A DNA stretch of 64,000 bases from Neoarius graeffei. Its lineage: Eukaryota; Chordata; Actinopteri; Siluriformes; Ariidae. Under the pieces are notes generated by a model that saw only the letters and a program-made list of their open reading frames with translations, was not told the DNA's origin and ran no database searches. A program made the translations under genes and the position numbers. Shown piece after piece: positions 52,980 to 63,541 of the stretch. Every line of letters begins with the position of its first letter. The first letter of the stretch is position 1. The stretch is taken from NCBI RefSeq assembly GCF_027579695.1, contig NC_083571.1, positions 50,699,297 to 50,763,296 of the forward strand, read 5' to 3'.

Positions 52980-53820
52980 AAGAAATTAAAGTGTTAGTCA
53001 GGGATAGAGAGGAGCATGCACAGCCTATCTATTAAACAACTGAAAGAACATAGAACAAAATAAATCAATTCAACACGCTGCATATTTACAGGGTAACAAA
53101 TAAACCTGGGTTTAAATTCACACCATTTCAATAAAAGCTAAATTCCTAAGACTAGGTTTTTATTATGCCCAAAAATGCCAAGTCTTACTTCCGTATCCCG
53201 CTTCTACGCGAGATTATGAGAAAGATGTCTCGAGACTTTGGAGCTTTTCACCGTTGTGAAGATCTCCGTGAAGTTTCTTCTGTAGAAAGCGCAGAGAATT
53301 TCTTGATCCAGCGTGCGGTCGCTCGTGATGAAAAGAAAGTCTCTGATCAAAGTAATATGCACAGCGCTTCAATCAGGAGGAATTCTGGTCACTCCTAATT
53401 ATAAATTAACTGCTTTGAGCTGCAGTTGTACGTACTTAATGAATGAAACCGGTTGTAACTCATCCGAGTTAGATCGCGCGATTCTGGATTTTTACCGTGG
53501 CCAAAGGTAAACAAAGAAATCACGCTAACTCGTGGATCTTGCAAGAAAGAGAAAAGAAAAGACGTCTTTATCTGGTTTGCTCACGGAGCGAGCCTTCCTC
53601 CCTGTGTCCGTGTTGAATCACGGCGCTGAAAGAGGAGGAAGTGGAAGCGTGTTCCGTTACTTATGCTTTCCTGTAGGATGTGACGTTGGTGATCCCGCCC
53701 CCGCGTGACGCAGGTCAACGCGGAAGTTGGCTGATGGGAAATGTAGTTTCTTAAAGAGACGGACTGAATGTACCTACACATATTTAAAGTTTCGGCATGA
53801 ATGAAAAAATCAGAGGATTC
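52980..53820. other. CpG-rich region with SBS-like motif
   Basis: At 53590-53760 the DNA is CpG-rich with 'cccgcccccgcgtgacg' (Sp1/CRE-like) and, on the minus strand, 'actacatttcccatcag', close to the ZNF143/THAP11 (SBS) element, plus 'acttccgcg' (ETS-like). It may be a promoter. Plus frames at 53165-53510 have a donor-like end but no domain. Confidence 0.45.
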
Positions 53821-53827
53821 AACTGAC

Positions 53828-53939
53828 CTTTGAAGGCATTAATGTATTTTACATCGAGTCCCACTTTGTCCCTTCCATTGCGCACATAAAATTTTGCATC
53901 TTCTTTTGGATTAATGCGTCTTCGCCTTTTCATGTTTTC
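53828..53939 (-). CDS. Basic exon N-terminal to the SET domain
   Basis: Acceptor 'catgccag', donor 'tcaaag|gtcagt', entry phase 0, exit phase 1. It reads ENMKRRRRINPKEDAKFYVR, then VGLDVKYINAFK, and joins in frame to G-RGIF of the first SET exon. The basic and KYINAFKGRGIF wording is what I expect just before the SET core in fish KMT5A-like proteins. An in-frame ATG lies at codon 3, so translation could start here or in an upstream exon. Confidence 0.75.
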
Positions 53940-54209
53940 CTGGCATGTGACAAAAGCATTTATTACCAACGTAAATGACTGTCATAAAGTTCATTTGTAA
54001 GACAAAGATGATCGGAACAGAAAAGGACTATAACTTTTAAACATAGTTATCTACAAGGAACATCTGGACAGAAGCCAGATGATGTGCTCATAACTGTATT
54101 ATTTATATTTGATTTAACACTGTGTAACAAAAAAAAAAAATGCATGCTCACAATTCTGCCCCAGTCCTCAGTTAATACAGTTTACAGCTTTGCATAAGCA
54201 GATAACTAA

Positions 54210-54867
54210 CGCTACGTTCACACTGCAAGGCTTAATGCTCAATTCCGATTTTTTTGTGAAATCCGATTTTTTTGTGAGGTCGTTCACATTAACAAATATA
54301 TGTGACTTGTATGTGATCCTCAGTATGAACGAAAAGCGACCTAAAAGTGTTCCGCATGCGCATTGCAGGATACGACGACGTCACACGCAGTGAGCATGGC
54401 CAGTGTTTACGGAAGTAAAACCGCCCGGTTGCGGTATGACCCATCCAATCTAGCTTGAATAGCTGCATCCCCCCCAAATGGAAATCAGCTCCCTAACCTC
54501 TGCGTCCTTCCATTGAGAAGATTCAGAACCTTCACAGCCCGAAGCGTCCCTCGCATTGATGTCATGCGCCATGTTGTTGTAACTTTTTTTGAGAGACCCG
54601 CCGCCTACTTCAGCGCAGAATAGTGACGTTTGTGGCTTGTTGATGACATGTAAGTCGGATGAATGCGACCTGGCGGTTCAGACTGAAGTCACATATGAAA
54701 AGAGCGGATAGGAATCAGAATTAGGACCACATATCCAAATGGCCTGGGTCGGATTTGAAAAAATCGGATCTGTGTCGTTCATATTGTCAATAAAAGATCG
54801 GATACAGGTCACATATGGGCGAAAAGATCGGATTTGAGTCACTTCAGACTGCAGTGTGAACGTAGCC
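54210..54867. mobile_element. MITE with GCTACGTTCACACTGCA ends
   Basis: Left GCTACGTTCACACTGCA and right inverse TGCAGTGTGAACGTAGC, with TAA at 54207-54209 and 54868-54870. Internal 'cggattt' repeats, no coding. The GGCTAC ends and 3-bp TAA recall MITE family M. Confidence 0.8.
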
Positions 54868-54870
54868 TAA

Positions 54871-56090
54871 CACTCTGCATGACACCAGATACCTGTAGCA
54901 TTGTTTCCCCTTACTTTTATGTTGATAGGTTTATAATACCAATTAATATCAGGCAAATAACCTATGTGGAACAGGCTGTCATCTTACTTATTTAGTTATG
55001 TACACTAGCAGACCTACAAAAAGATCTTATTGATGACATTTAGGAAATTACATGAATGCATCAAAGTTGCACACTGGTATTAATGTTATCCTTTCCAACC
55101 TGTGTCACTAAAACAGTTGTGCATCTTTACATGGAAATCTACATCGACTACACCATAGTGCTTAATATACTGTGTATACTTGATAATACACAGGCCAGTT
55201 GATATTTATAAAACCTGTAAACTACAGGTGTAAAACATCTTGCTTCAATTTTTCTTAGACTTAGCCTAGCTAGCTTATCACAAGCAAGAAAAAACAGCTG
55301 TGCTATATTAAATTTCCTTTCTTACCATTTTTCTTTTTCAATCTAGAAAACCAAACCTGAGCTGCGCAGTAATATTGCCTCTGTTGCCTTCTCTACCTGC
55401 TGTCCTCTTAACAGCCAGGAGTGTAATAGTGCAGCAGATTAGTGTAAGAATCAGGCTTTCGTCTAAACAGGGGAACAGGGGGGCTGCGCCCTCTTACTCT
55501 CGGCGTGCGCCCCTTACCGACTCCGTGAAAACATCCCAGCAACACTACGTGACAATGTGTCTGATCATCAAATACGTTATAATTGCTCCAAAAATATTCC
55601 AATCATAGTAGATACACCGCCAGACGGTGCAAAAACAATCCGAATTGGCGTTTTCCAGACTGAGGCGCCATGTTGTTTAGTTGTTTACTTGTCGCGGCTG
55701 CTCTCTCGAGATTTGACATGGGTTACATACAAGGTCAGCTGACTTGTAGAGCGAGATTTCTCGAGACTGAATGACCTTTCACCCACCGGCGCGGGAGCTT
55801 TTGACAGAAGTAGTTCGCGAGTTGTTTTTGTTGACACTTGGGCATTTAAAGATGTCATCCCGCGGCACGAAGTGGAAGAAAGCCAAAGACTGTCCGGGTC
55901 AGAAGAAGATTACTTTTCTTTTTCAATGTTGACAGACAATTTGCTACAATTTCCCTCTCAGATAGCCTCAGAATGACCCATTGGAGCATTTTTCAAAGGC
56001 TTTGCATGGCGGGGGGGGAACAACCCCCCCCCCCCCCCCGCTTCGCTCCCTCGCCATGGTGAGCGCCCTCATACTAAATTTTTCTAGAAA
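54871..56090. other. No clear gene; repeat-like CpG-rich part
   Basis: 54871-55320 shows nothing. At 55320-55330 the minus strand has 'aaaaatg|gtaag', a possible first coding exon end (see findings). From 55460 the sequence is CpG-rich and transposon-like, ending in a C run at about 56022-56039. Confidence 0.4.
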
Positions 56091-56113
56091 AAACCCTGAG
56101 AATCATTCACTTT

Positions 56114-56787
56114 TGCCGCTTTTCCACTACAAACGCGGCTGAGTCGGGCTGAGCCGTGCCGTGCTGAGTAGGGCTGAGCGGGGCTGTTGGAGTTGCATTT
56201 CGACTACAACCGCGCTGAACCGTGCTGGCTGGAAGTGGGTGGACACATTGGGTGGAGTTAGCGAAAGTGGGTGGACGTCAGGTGATGTCGTTAAGCAGCG
56301 CAAACAGTGACATCAGTGATCTTTTAAGCGGTAGTCTCACGACCCGAATAGTAAACAATAAACATGGAGTCGTTAGTGTTGCTGGTCTTGGTGCTGTGGC
56401 TTGTTGTCACCGACAACGCGGACAGATACTGGCAAGAGCGTATAGATGAGGCGAGGCGCATAAGGCTTCAGAAATTCTCGTAATTCGTAATTCTTCTCCT
56501 TCCGGGTTTGCGGTGTTTACAGATCCCAGCGCGCTCGCGGGGCATGTGAGGACACTCCTCCTCACCAATCAGTGCACAGGGGAGTGTCTGCTCACGCCCC
56601 CAGCCTCACTCGGCTCGCTTTGGCTCGCTTCAGCCCCACTCCAAAACGGTGCAAGTTTTAGGGGCTAAGCAGGGCTGAAGCGAGCTGAGTCGTGCTGGTT
56701 TTTGGTAGTCGAAACGCGAGCCGTGTCGGGCTGAAGTGAGCTGAAGCGAGCTGAAGTGAGCTGAAAAAGGGTAGTGGAAAAGGGCCA
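56114..56787 (+). mobile_element. PIF/Harbinger-like MITE
   Basis: Ends TGCCGCTTTTCCACTAC and inverse GTAGTGGAAAAGGGCCA with TTT at 56111-56113 and 56788-56790. The inverted copy of the host TIR near 59010 shows the empty site. Many 'gagctga' subterminal repeats. A 39-codon frame from about 56364 (MESLVLLVLVLWLVVTDNAD) may be a transposase start. Confidence 0.75.
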
Positions 56788-57269
56788 TTTGTGATACAAG
56801 CATGAAATTTGGCACAAATCTTCTTCTAGACCTACTTTACCTAAAAAAAGCCCGTTAGCCACGCCAAAAAAAAAAAAAAAAATGGCCGCCATTTTCCAAG
56901 ATGGCCGCCCTTCTGTGTGTTTTTTGTCTCCATTATGATCGGATAATCCATTTTTAATGATCTTGGTGTCTAAAAATAGTTTTTTGAGTATGGGAAATTC
57001 AGTTCTGCATTTAGAAATTCTAAATTGTGGTATATTATGAAGATAAAAAACAAATGAATTGCATAAATAGTGTATTTTGGCACTGAATTTGACACGATAT
57101 CGGGCTAGGTGGTAGAGTATTGTCTTGGAATGGCAAATTGCATAGATTGCAACTAAAATGAATCATCATATTTGCAGGCACACAGGTGTGTACATCTAAT
57201 GCCAAAGCGGTAGCATTTGCACCTTCCAAAGCATTCAGTCTTGCACCTGCATTTGTCAACTGTTGACAG

Positions 57270-58321
57270 CTCTAGGCTATTGGTGGGAGTGTTGTCCAAA
57301 CTATTTTCAAAATTTCACCTTCTTTTCGCCAACCCCAGTTGGCTGGGCTCTCTGTATGCATTTGACATAAAGTTGCTTGGGCCCATATGCAGGCAGCTTG
57401 ATAAGTGGCACGCTTCACATGCTGTACAAGGGATGCCCTTGTGGGTGGAATGGCATCATAAGACCATTGCTTCCGGGCAAACGTCAAGTCTTGCATCATC
57501 AACCCCATCAGCAGTGCTGTTCTTGTTGTACATAGTGATGACAAATTTCACAAGCATGTTGAGATCTGCGTCATCTGTTACTGGTGGGTACTGGCTGAGT
57601 TTCTGAAAGACATGAGACACTTCAGGGCATAACTCCCAGGTTTGCCATGCAGTCTTTTTACCTTTGCCACGAAAGGCTGACACAACATCACATCATGAGA
57701 AGTTTACCATCACTCAGGTTACGAGCACATTTATTGAGTCTGTCATTCAGCTGCATAGTCATTGCCTGCCGTAGTTCAGACACAGGGTCCATCTTTTCAC
57801 AAAGGAAACACTGCTACACTTCAAGGGTAGTTCTTCGAGTGTCCCTCATCAGGGTCATTTTGGATGCCTGCTGCCCTTTTTCTTGCACGCTCAAGCTTGC
57901 TGTTACTGAACATCAAACGGCAGCTTTGGTGATATTTTGCATTATTCCTTCGCAGTGTGTCTTCAGTACCACCTCAATCATCCAATCGTGACACATCTAA
58001 CCTGATTGGCAGCTGATTAATTGCTTGAAAGAGTGGTAAATTTGTGGCAATCATAGAATAACCATCAAGACTGCAAGGATAATGTGTTGGAGAAGTTTTC
58101 AATTCTTCCTTTTTATCTGTCTGACAAAAACATTTTGTCCAGTCAGTTTGAGATACACCACTCAGCAGATTGGAAGTGGACATTTTGTGTGACGGTTTAG
58201 GCCGAGGGGCTATCCTTTTACCACCCAACCGTAAAAAACTGTGAAAATACCTAAGCACATTGAAGTATGGGATACAACTAGGTTCAAACATCAGTGCTCT
58301 ACACCTAGCCCGATCGTTCAT
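57270..58321 (-). pseudogene. Decayed gene of an uncharacterised Cys-rich family
   Basis: On the minus strand, broken frames run in order: DWTKCFCQTDKKEELKTSP, LPIRLDVSRLDDGTEDTLRR, RLMFSNSKLERARKRAA, QCFLCEKMDPVSELRQ, LNKCARNLSDGKLLM, AFRGKGKKTAWQTW, TRASLVQHVKRATYQAACIW. I recall large proteins in fish and cnidarians with this series of paired cysteines and a GKGKKTAW block, but I know no described function. Several stops and shifts make it non-functional. It lies within the TIR element, so it may be transposon-borne. Confidence 0.55.
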
Positions 58322-59039
58322 CCAGTGCCATTTAAGTCCCCTGTGATCTGTACACCATCTGGGTAATTAAAGCCCCATTACCCTTGGCTCGGCTATCCCG
58401 CGTAGGCACATCCTGTCAATTCAGGTGCGGATATCTAACTATAATACTACAACTATCTAGACTAGGCCTACTAGTTGGTGTATATACAGGGCTGATTAGA
58501 TCTGATTATTCCTACAGTTAGTACACTACAACTAGTGAGTATAGTACTTAGCTGACACCGAACCCCATGCTGAGTCTCTCAGCAATGATGTCACCAGTGT
58601 GCCCTGGTTGTGCTTTGACATCACTCTCTTATAAAAAGAACAGCAATTGAGATTGATTACAGTATTTTTACGTGGATAAAGATCATTTGGACCTTGGACT
58701 GTTACTACTTTTTAAAATCGCATTTCTAATCAACTTATGATGGAAACTGAGAATTTGAGTTTAAAATACCTGTCGTCTTGGATTTGCTTTGGCACTAATG
58801 AGTGTGTCATGCCAAATTGTATATAATGTGATGCCCAGAACATCACAATATGTCCATACACTCAATTTCTACACTGAAAACCTTTACTTTCCATTTAATA
58901 TGGCGGCCATCTTTAAAAGGGGCCGCCCTCTTGGATTTTCAGGCGGCTAACGGGCTTTAATAAAAAAGTGGGTCCTAATCATTGTTCATGCCAAATTTGG
59001 TGCTTGTATCATAAAGTGAACGATTCTTCTGGAATATTG

Positions 59040-60020
59040 ACTTAATCTGCTGCACTATAAGTCTTTAGTGAGGCTTAACGAGCCGGGCCTCGCCTCTCAT
59101 AACCTGCCGCACTCTGCCTCATCTCCTCGGGCTAAACTGCAGCAGGTGCCGCTGGCTCTCCGACCGAATGATAACACTTCATTTACAACAATAAGTTGCT
59201 GTTACTTGCAAAAACACTTGCTCAAGCAAAAAGCTACTATATTTATAAACATATAAGTTTATTTCAATGATGACTGTTTACTTCAATTATTCTATTTTTT
59301 ATTTATTGCACTGCCTGTTTGCACCGTGGGTCAGAGAGGACTGAAATTTCATCTGTGCTGTACGTCGAGCATGTATAGCATATTTAACAATAAACTTGAC
59401 TTGACTTACCTGTGCGTGTTAATCACCCAGCGAAATATTAAGTCCTTTAATGATGACGTCTGGGCGGAGGTCCACATGCAGCCTAGTGGGTACCGCCCAC
59501 ATCCGAAAACTAACCAATCACAACGAAGCGCGCCAAAAATGCCCCGTATGCATCAGAATGTGTATGAAAGTGCAATTCAGCCACCGCCTCTAGGGTGCGC
59601 TGTGTTATACACTGGGATACACTCAAAAATCAGGTTAGCGGTAAAAAGGGACTTTCAGAGAAAAACAGCTATTTAGACACTGCTGAACCCGAATTCGCTC
59701 TTTGAATTACGCGGACATCGGCATGGTCCTCGTAATCCCCTCAGGTCCGCGTAGAGTCAGTACGAAGTCAGGTGTAAAGTCCGGCCAAACCATAAAAACC
59801 AACACACACACACACAAGGGTAAAGGACTGAACTAAAACCATTTTTTTAATGTTTGTTTCTTATTTTTAAGAGCTCTTCCTTTTGTTTATTTCATTTCTT
59901 GTATGTTTAATGCAGTGTAAGTTGCACTATTATTGGGATAAGCAAAAACATTGTCAAGTTATAAACTCCTTTAACTTTTTGTGTGAGCCTACCTCTCTTC
60001 TGAGCTGAGCTAGAGGTTTA
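59040..60020. other. No gene recognised
   Basis: Mixed composition. The plus frame at 59326-59676 has no domain and no splice context. Confidence 0.4.
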
Positions 60021-60024
60021 GTGC

Positions 60025-60432
60025 TTATTTGACTGGTCCAGGTCTACAACCACTACAGTTCCTTTGGCCATTCACTCTTATTGTACATTTCATGACAGAG
60101 ACTGAGCAGTGGTCGGTTTCCCAAAAGCCTTTTAACGATAAGGGCATCTTAACTAGGAGAGAGTGTTTATTGTGCTGCTTGCTCAACCATTTCATGATGA
60201 TCTTTGTTCTACGATGCTTTTGGGAAACTCGGCAGAGTTCTCTTATTCCCTTGTCTCCCACCTTATTTAACAACTCTGCTGGAATTCCATCTATTCCTTC
60301 TGTTTTTCTGTTTTTCATGGCTTCAAGTGCTTCTTTAATCTGACTGAGGAGTGTCTGGCCCTTTCTGGTCTCTGTAGACTTTTTCTTCTAGTTCTAGGTT
60401 AAAGTCTGCTTCACTGGGCTTTCCATCTTTGT
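60025..60432 (-). pseudogene. LINE fragment, start of RT
   Basis: Minus strand reads KYVYDKDGKPSEADFN, then AMKNRKTEGIDGIPAELLNK and GDKGIRELC, the region between endonuclease and RT of a LINE. A small MITE interrupts it. It precedes, in the wrong order, the RT/C-terminal fragment at 60443-61106, so the two come from different insertions. Confidence 0.7.
60116..60231. mobile_element. Small MITE with GTTTCCCAAAAGC ends
   Basis: Inverted ends GTTTCCCAAAAGC and GCTTTTGGGAAAC, about 116 bp, inserted in a LINE fragment. Confidence 0.6.
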
Positions 60433-60442
60433 CATAGACGTA

Positions 60443-61106
60443 CTTCCTTCCTTCCTTCCTTCCTTCCTTCCTTCCTTTATCTGTCCACTTCTACCTCTAG
60501 GGCGTTGTGGGGAGGTGGAGATATCGGTCCTTTGCTAGCTGCGTGGCCCGCTGCAGTGTCATTCCATGTTTCCGGAGAATGTCTCTGACTCCGTCTATCC
60601 ATCTGCGGCGGGGCCTCCCTCTGGCTCTGTAGCCAGACTACCTGGTGTTATAGGCCCGCAGGGCTGGCTGGTTGGGTGGTGTTCTCATCAAGTGTCCGAA
60701 CCATCTGAGCTGCTGCTGTGCTATATACTGGTCGACAGGAGTGGCACCAACCGTCTTCCTTATCTCTTCATTCCTGATCTTATCCATTCTGGGTTTTTCG
60801 GCTGCCCTCCGGAGGCATCGCATCTCACATACTGTGAGTTTTCTCTGCTGGGCCTTGTTTAGAGTCCACTTTAAACCAGTCTGTGAGTCCACATGTGGTC
60901 CGCACTGCACTTTGACTGTTGTTGTAAATCACTCTGATGTTGTCAAGGAGTTGTCCTTTCACACCATACCATTCCAATGTCCCCCAAAGCTTGTTTCTGT
61001 CCACTCTATAGAATGCCTTCTCTTGATCTAGGAAGACCAGATGTAGTTGTTTTTGGTACTCACAAGCTCTAGTAGTATGCTGTAGTATGCTCTGGCCCCA
61101 TCCCAA
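60443..61106 (-). pseudogene. LINE fragment, RT to 3' tail
   Basis: Minus strand reads LHLVFLDQEKAFYRVDRNKL (RT), SAVRTTCGLTDWFKVDS, then after a deletion KLTVCEMRCLRRAAEKPRM and QLRWFGHLMRTPPNQ, and near 60600 a RGRPRRRWIDGVRD-type tail. It ends in (GGAA)n at 60443-60477 on the plus strand as TTCC, as for LINEs with microsatellite 3' tails. Dead by shifts and internal deletion. Confidence 0.75.
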
Positions 61107-61711
61107 TGTGGCGTGGCGATATAGCTTATAGCAGGTTATGGTTGCTGAACTGCTGGTTGTCCAGGTGGTGCTCTGAAAACAGTGTGGGCTTTATAGATAA
61201 CTGGGCTAATTTTGAGGGCACTGCTGGCCTGTTAGGGTGGGATGGTATCCATCCCACTCGGGAAGGTGCTGCTCTCATTTCCTGTAGCATAGGTCATAGT
61301 CTCAGAACAGGCCTAATTAATTTCTGACAATCCAGAGCCAAGGCCAGGGAGCAGACGAACAGGCTAAACTGACTGTCTGCTAGCTGCACAGAGTCGTCAC
61401 TCAGGGTCCACTACATCGAGACTGTGTCTGTTCCCCGAGCTCAACAAAAAAGTAGAAATATTCAGAGAGTTTGTTCCAGTAACCTAATCAATATAAAATT
61501 AGATCATACTGACTGTACAGCCGCTGCCAGCACCTTTGATCTAAAGGTTGGGCTATTAAATATTAGATCGCTTACATCTAAAGTGCAAATGGTTAATGAA
61601 CTTATTTCTGATCAGGAGCTTAATGTACTTTGTTTAACTGAAACATGGATTGAGTCAAATGAATATATAGCATTAAATGAAGCGAGTCCTCCTGGATACA
61701 GTTATATACGA
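61106..61711 (+). pseudogene. L2/CR1-type LINE fragment (ORF1 esterase end and ORF2 start)
   Basis: At 61170-61327 VGFIDNWANF and LGWDGIHPTREGAALI carry the D-x2-H block of the SGNH esterase found in ORF1 of fish L2/CR1 elements. At 61424-61711 the ORF2 endonuclease start is seen (LKVGLLNIRSLTSKVQMVNE, then VLCLTETWIESNEY). It stops abruptly at 61711, where segmental duplication copy B starts. Confidence 0.75.
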
Positions 61712-62320
61712 ATCGATGTGAATAGCAAGCAGAATAAGATGATACGAATTAATATCTGGCCAGCCAATTGTAGTTAATTGAAGTTAATTAAAACACAATA
61801 ATTATAATTTCCATGAAGGCAATGTGAAAACCTCCATAAAGCACATGAAATTAATTCTACTGTACACACATTTTTTTCACAATTAAAAAAAAAACCATCT
61901 CAAGCATCCCCTAATCCCAAATTAAGCCATCTCCCTGTCCTATGATTAACTAAAAATTTTAAATGTAGACATAATCCCAGTCACTAAGGAAGAATAAATA
62001 CTGTATGTGCAGAATAATAATAAAATCTTAAAAATTCAAAGCAGGATTTTGATGGAAATTTATATTCAATCTTGGCTATGAGGGAGCTTAAATTCCACTC
62101 GTGCAAATATCTGCTGTAATATTTGCTATGTTGTAATGTAGACAGTTACAATGACCAAAAATAAAAAAAAGACTCTTTCCTGGTGTTGCTGTTGTTTGAT
62201 ATGTCATAGAGTTTTCACTTCTGTTTTCATTTACAAACTGCCATTTTATCCACAATTCTCAAGACAATAGCTGCCTGATGATGACAACCAGAAGGACATT
62301 TCTGGCATTTTCTGATACCT

Positions 62321-63430
62321 TCATATAACACTCAGGTCTTCACCCCAAACTGATCTCTGATCAGTGTTCATGTCTCTGTGAGTTTGCTGTTTATGAACCC
62401 TGAGCTGCTCCTTACAGACCAGTACACACAGCAGGGGGTCTGAGATCACTCTGATCAAATAGACTGAGAGATGTGACTCTGGTTCATCAAAGTAAAATCC
62501 ATCATAGGTATTTTTGAAGATAAGCACAAGGCCAGCTGTTGTGCAGAAAGTGATGTGTGAATGTGGAAACGATCAGCACTGCTGAGCTGGGCTTGATGTG
62601 GTCAGATGCAGGAGAGGCTTTGCAAGTGAGTATGCATGTGATGACTAAAATGCAACAAGGCAAAAAGCTAAAAATCACATTGAACCACATATTTATGAAC
62701 TGCAATCCGAAGACAATGAGCCACAGAATGATGCAGGAAATGGTGGAGCAGAGAGGAGAGAAGACATGAGCAGAGCGAAGCTGGTGTTTGAGCGAAAGCA
62801 CGCTCTTCAGAGCCGCAAGCTGGTGGAGGAAAAGACCATTGATTCTACATGTAATAAATAAACGAACAAAAATCCTGATATCTGTAAAATACGCTTCAGT
62901 GGAAGAATTGAAAGATCTTGTAGCACTGGACTTTACAAGGCTGTCTATTAAATATGATGCTATAATTGCACTCAGGAGCAGCTCAGCCAAGTCATTGATG
63001 ATGAGGAGGATGATGAAGGTTGAAATTTGGCCTCCTTCTTTGTGGAGAGTGCAAAGAACAAGAAAAGCCCATATGAAAAGCGGCAGGCTTACACACACAC
63101 ACCAGCGACGAGGGAGATGCTGATCATCAAGCCATCATAATAAACAAGAGGACGAATGGTCAAATATGGACCCCCAATATATCTGTAGTTACTTGAGTTA
63201 TAATAGTCCTCAGAATATCTGACATCCATGATCACAGAGTATGAAGTGGTATCGTAGCAGAGCAGCCTTGAAAAACAAATCACAGTGAGACAGAGTGTGT
63301 ACTGTGTAGTTTATGGGTGTGTAAAGTGCAAGGTTTCTACAAGTTTATAATGGCCACTTACTAAAGTCACAGACAAGCCACTGAGATGAAAATCTGCTGA
63401 AGCCACGAGAAGGATGTACCACAAGGAAAC
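62321..63430 (-). pseudogene. Seven-transmembrane receptor-like gene, copy B
   Basis: Exon 1 is 63430-63362 and exon 2 starts at 63266, with the same splice sites as copy A. The N-terminal region differs more than the rest (SNYRYIGGPYLTIRPLVYY). Near 63099 a GT run has one extra dinucleotide compared with copy A, giving a stop right after AGVCV in TM1. The second frame break, inside TM6 near 62561, is shared with copy A. TM7 with DPLLC remains open to about 62321. This copy cannot encode a receptor unless the breaks are assembly errors. Confidence 0.75.
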
Positions 63431-63541
63431 CTAGATGAAAATGACAATGTTGCTCTTAGAATTTTACATTTTATGCCATGTAAAATTTTACATTCCATGC
63501 CTTTTCTGGCTGAGTTAAAATAAATAAGCAGTTGGACAAAT

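Larger units (their letters stand above)
18000..53939 (-). other. Composite locus: SET domain to tyrosine recombinase
   Basis: Fifteen or so exons on the minus strand, listed separately, form a collinear series: basic N-terminus (53.9 kb), SET domain (50.4-48.7 kb), small phase-0 exons (48.6-27.1 kb), Cys/His-rich exons (27.06 and 25.98 kb), acidic segment plus zinc fingers plus tyrosine recombinase (25.8-21.6 kb), two linker exons, and a SANT-like last exon (18.25-18.0 kb). Phases match at most junctions (1, 2, 0, 0, 0 in the SET half; 1, then 0, in the Cys/acidic part; 1, 1, 1 at the end). They fail between 27114 and 27062. So either it is one gene with alternative splicing, or two adjacent genes. 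Transposon insertions occupy most introns and two exons. Confidence 0.6.
56095..59032. mobile_element. TIR element carrying a decayed Cys-rich gene
   Basis: The sequence 'gaatcattcac' + 'tttgtgatacaagcatgaaa' (split by an insertion) and on to 'agcccgttagcc' and 'atggccgccatt' is repeated inverted at about 58885-59030. The inverted repeats are about 150 bp and moderately diverged. Ends are not sharply defined. The middle contains a minus-strand pseudogene. Confidence 0.65.

Noticed and set aside
53165-53510. Plus-strand protein-coding gene near 53.2-53.5 kb
   Set aside because: Two overlapping frames and a donor-like end exist, but there is no domain, no partner exon and no clear start context.
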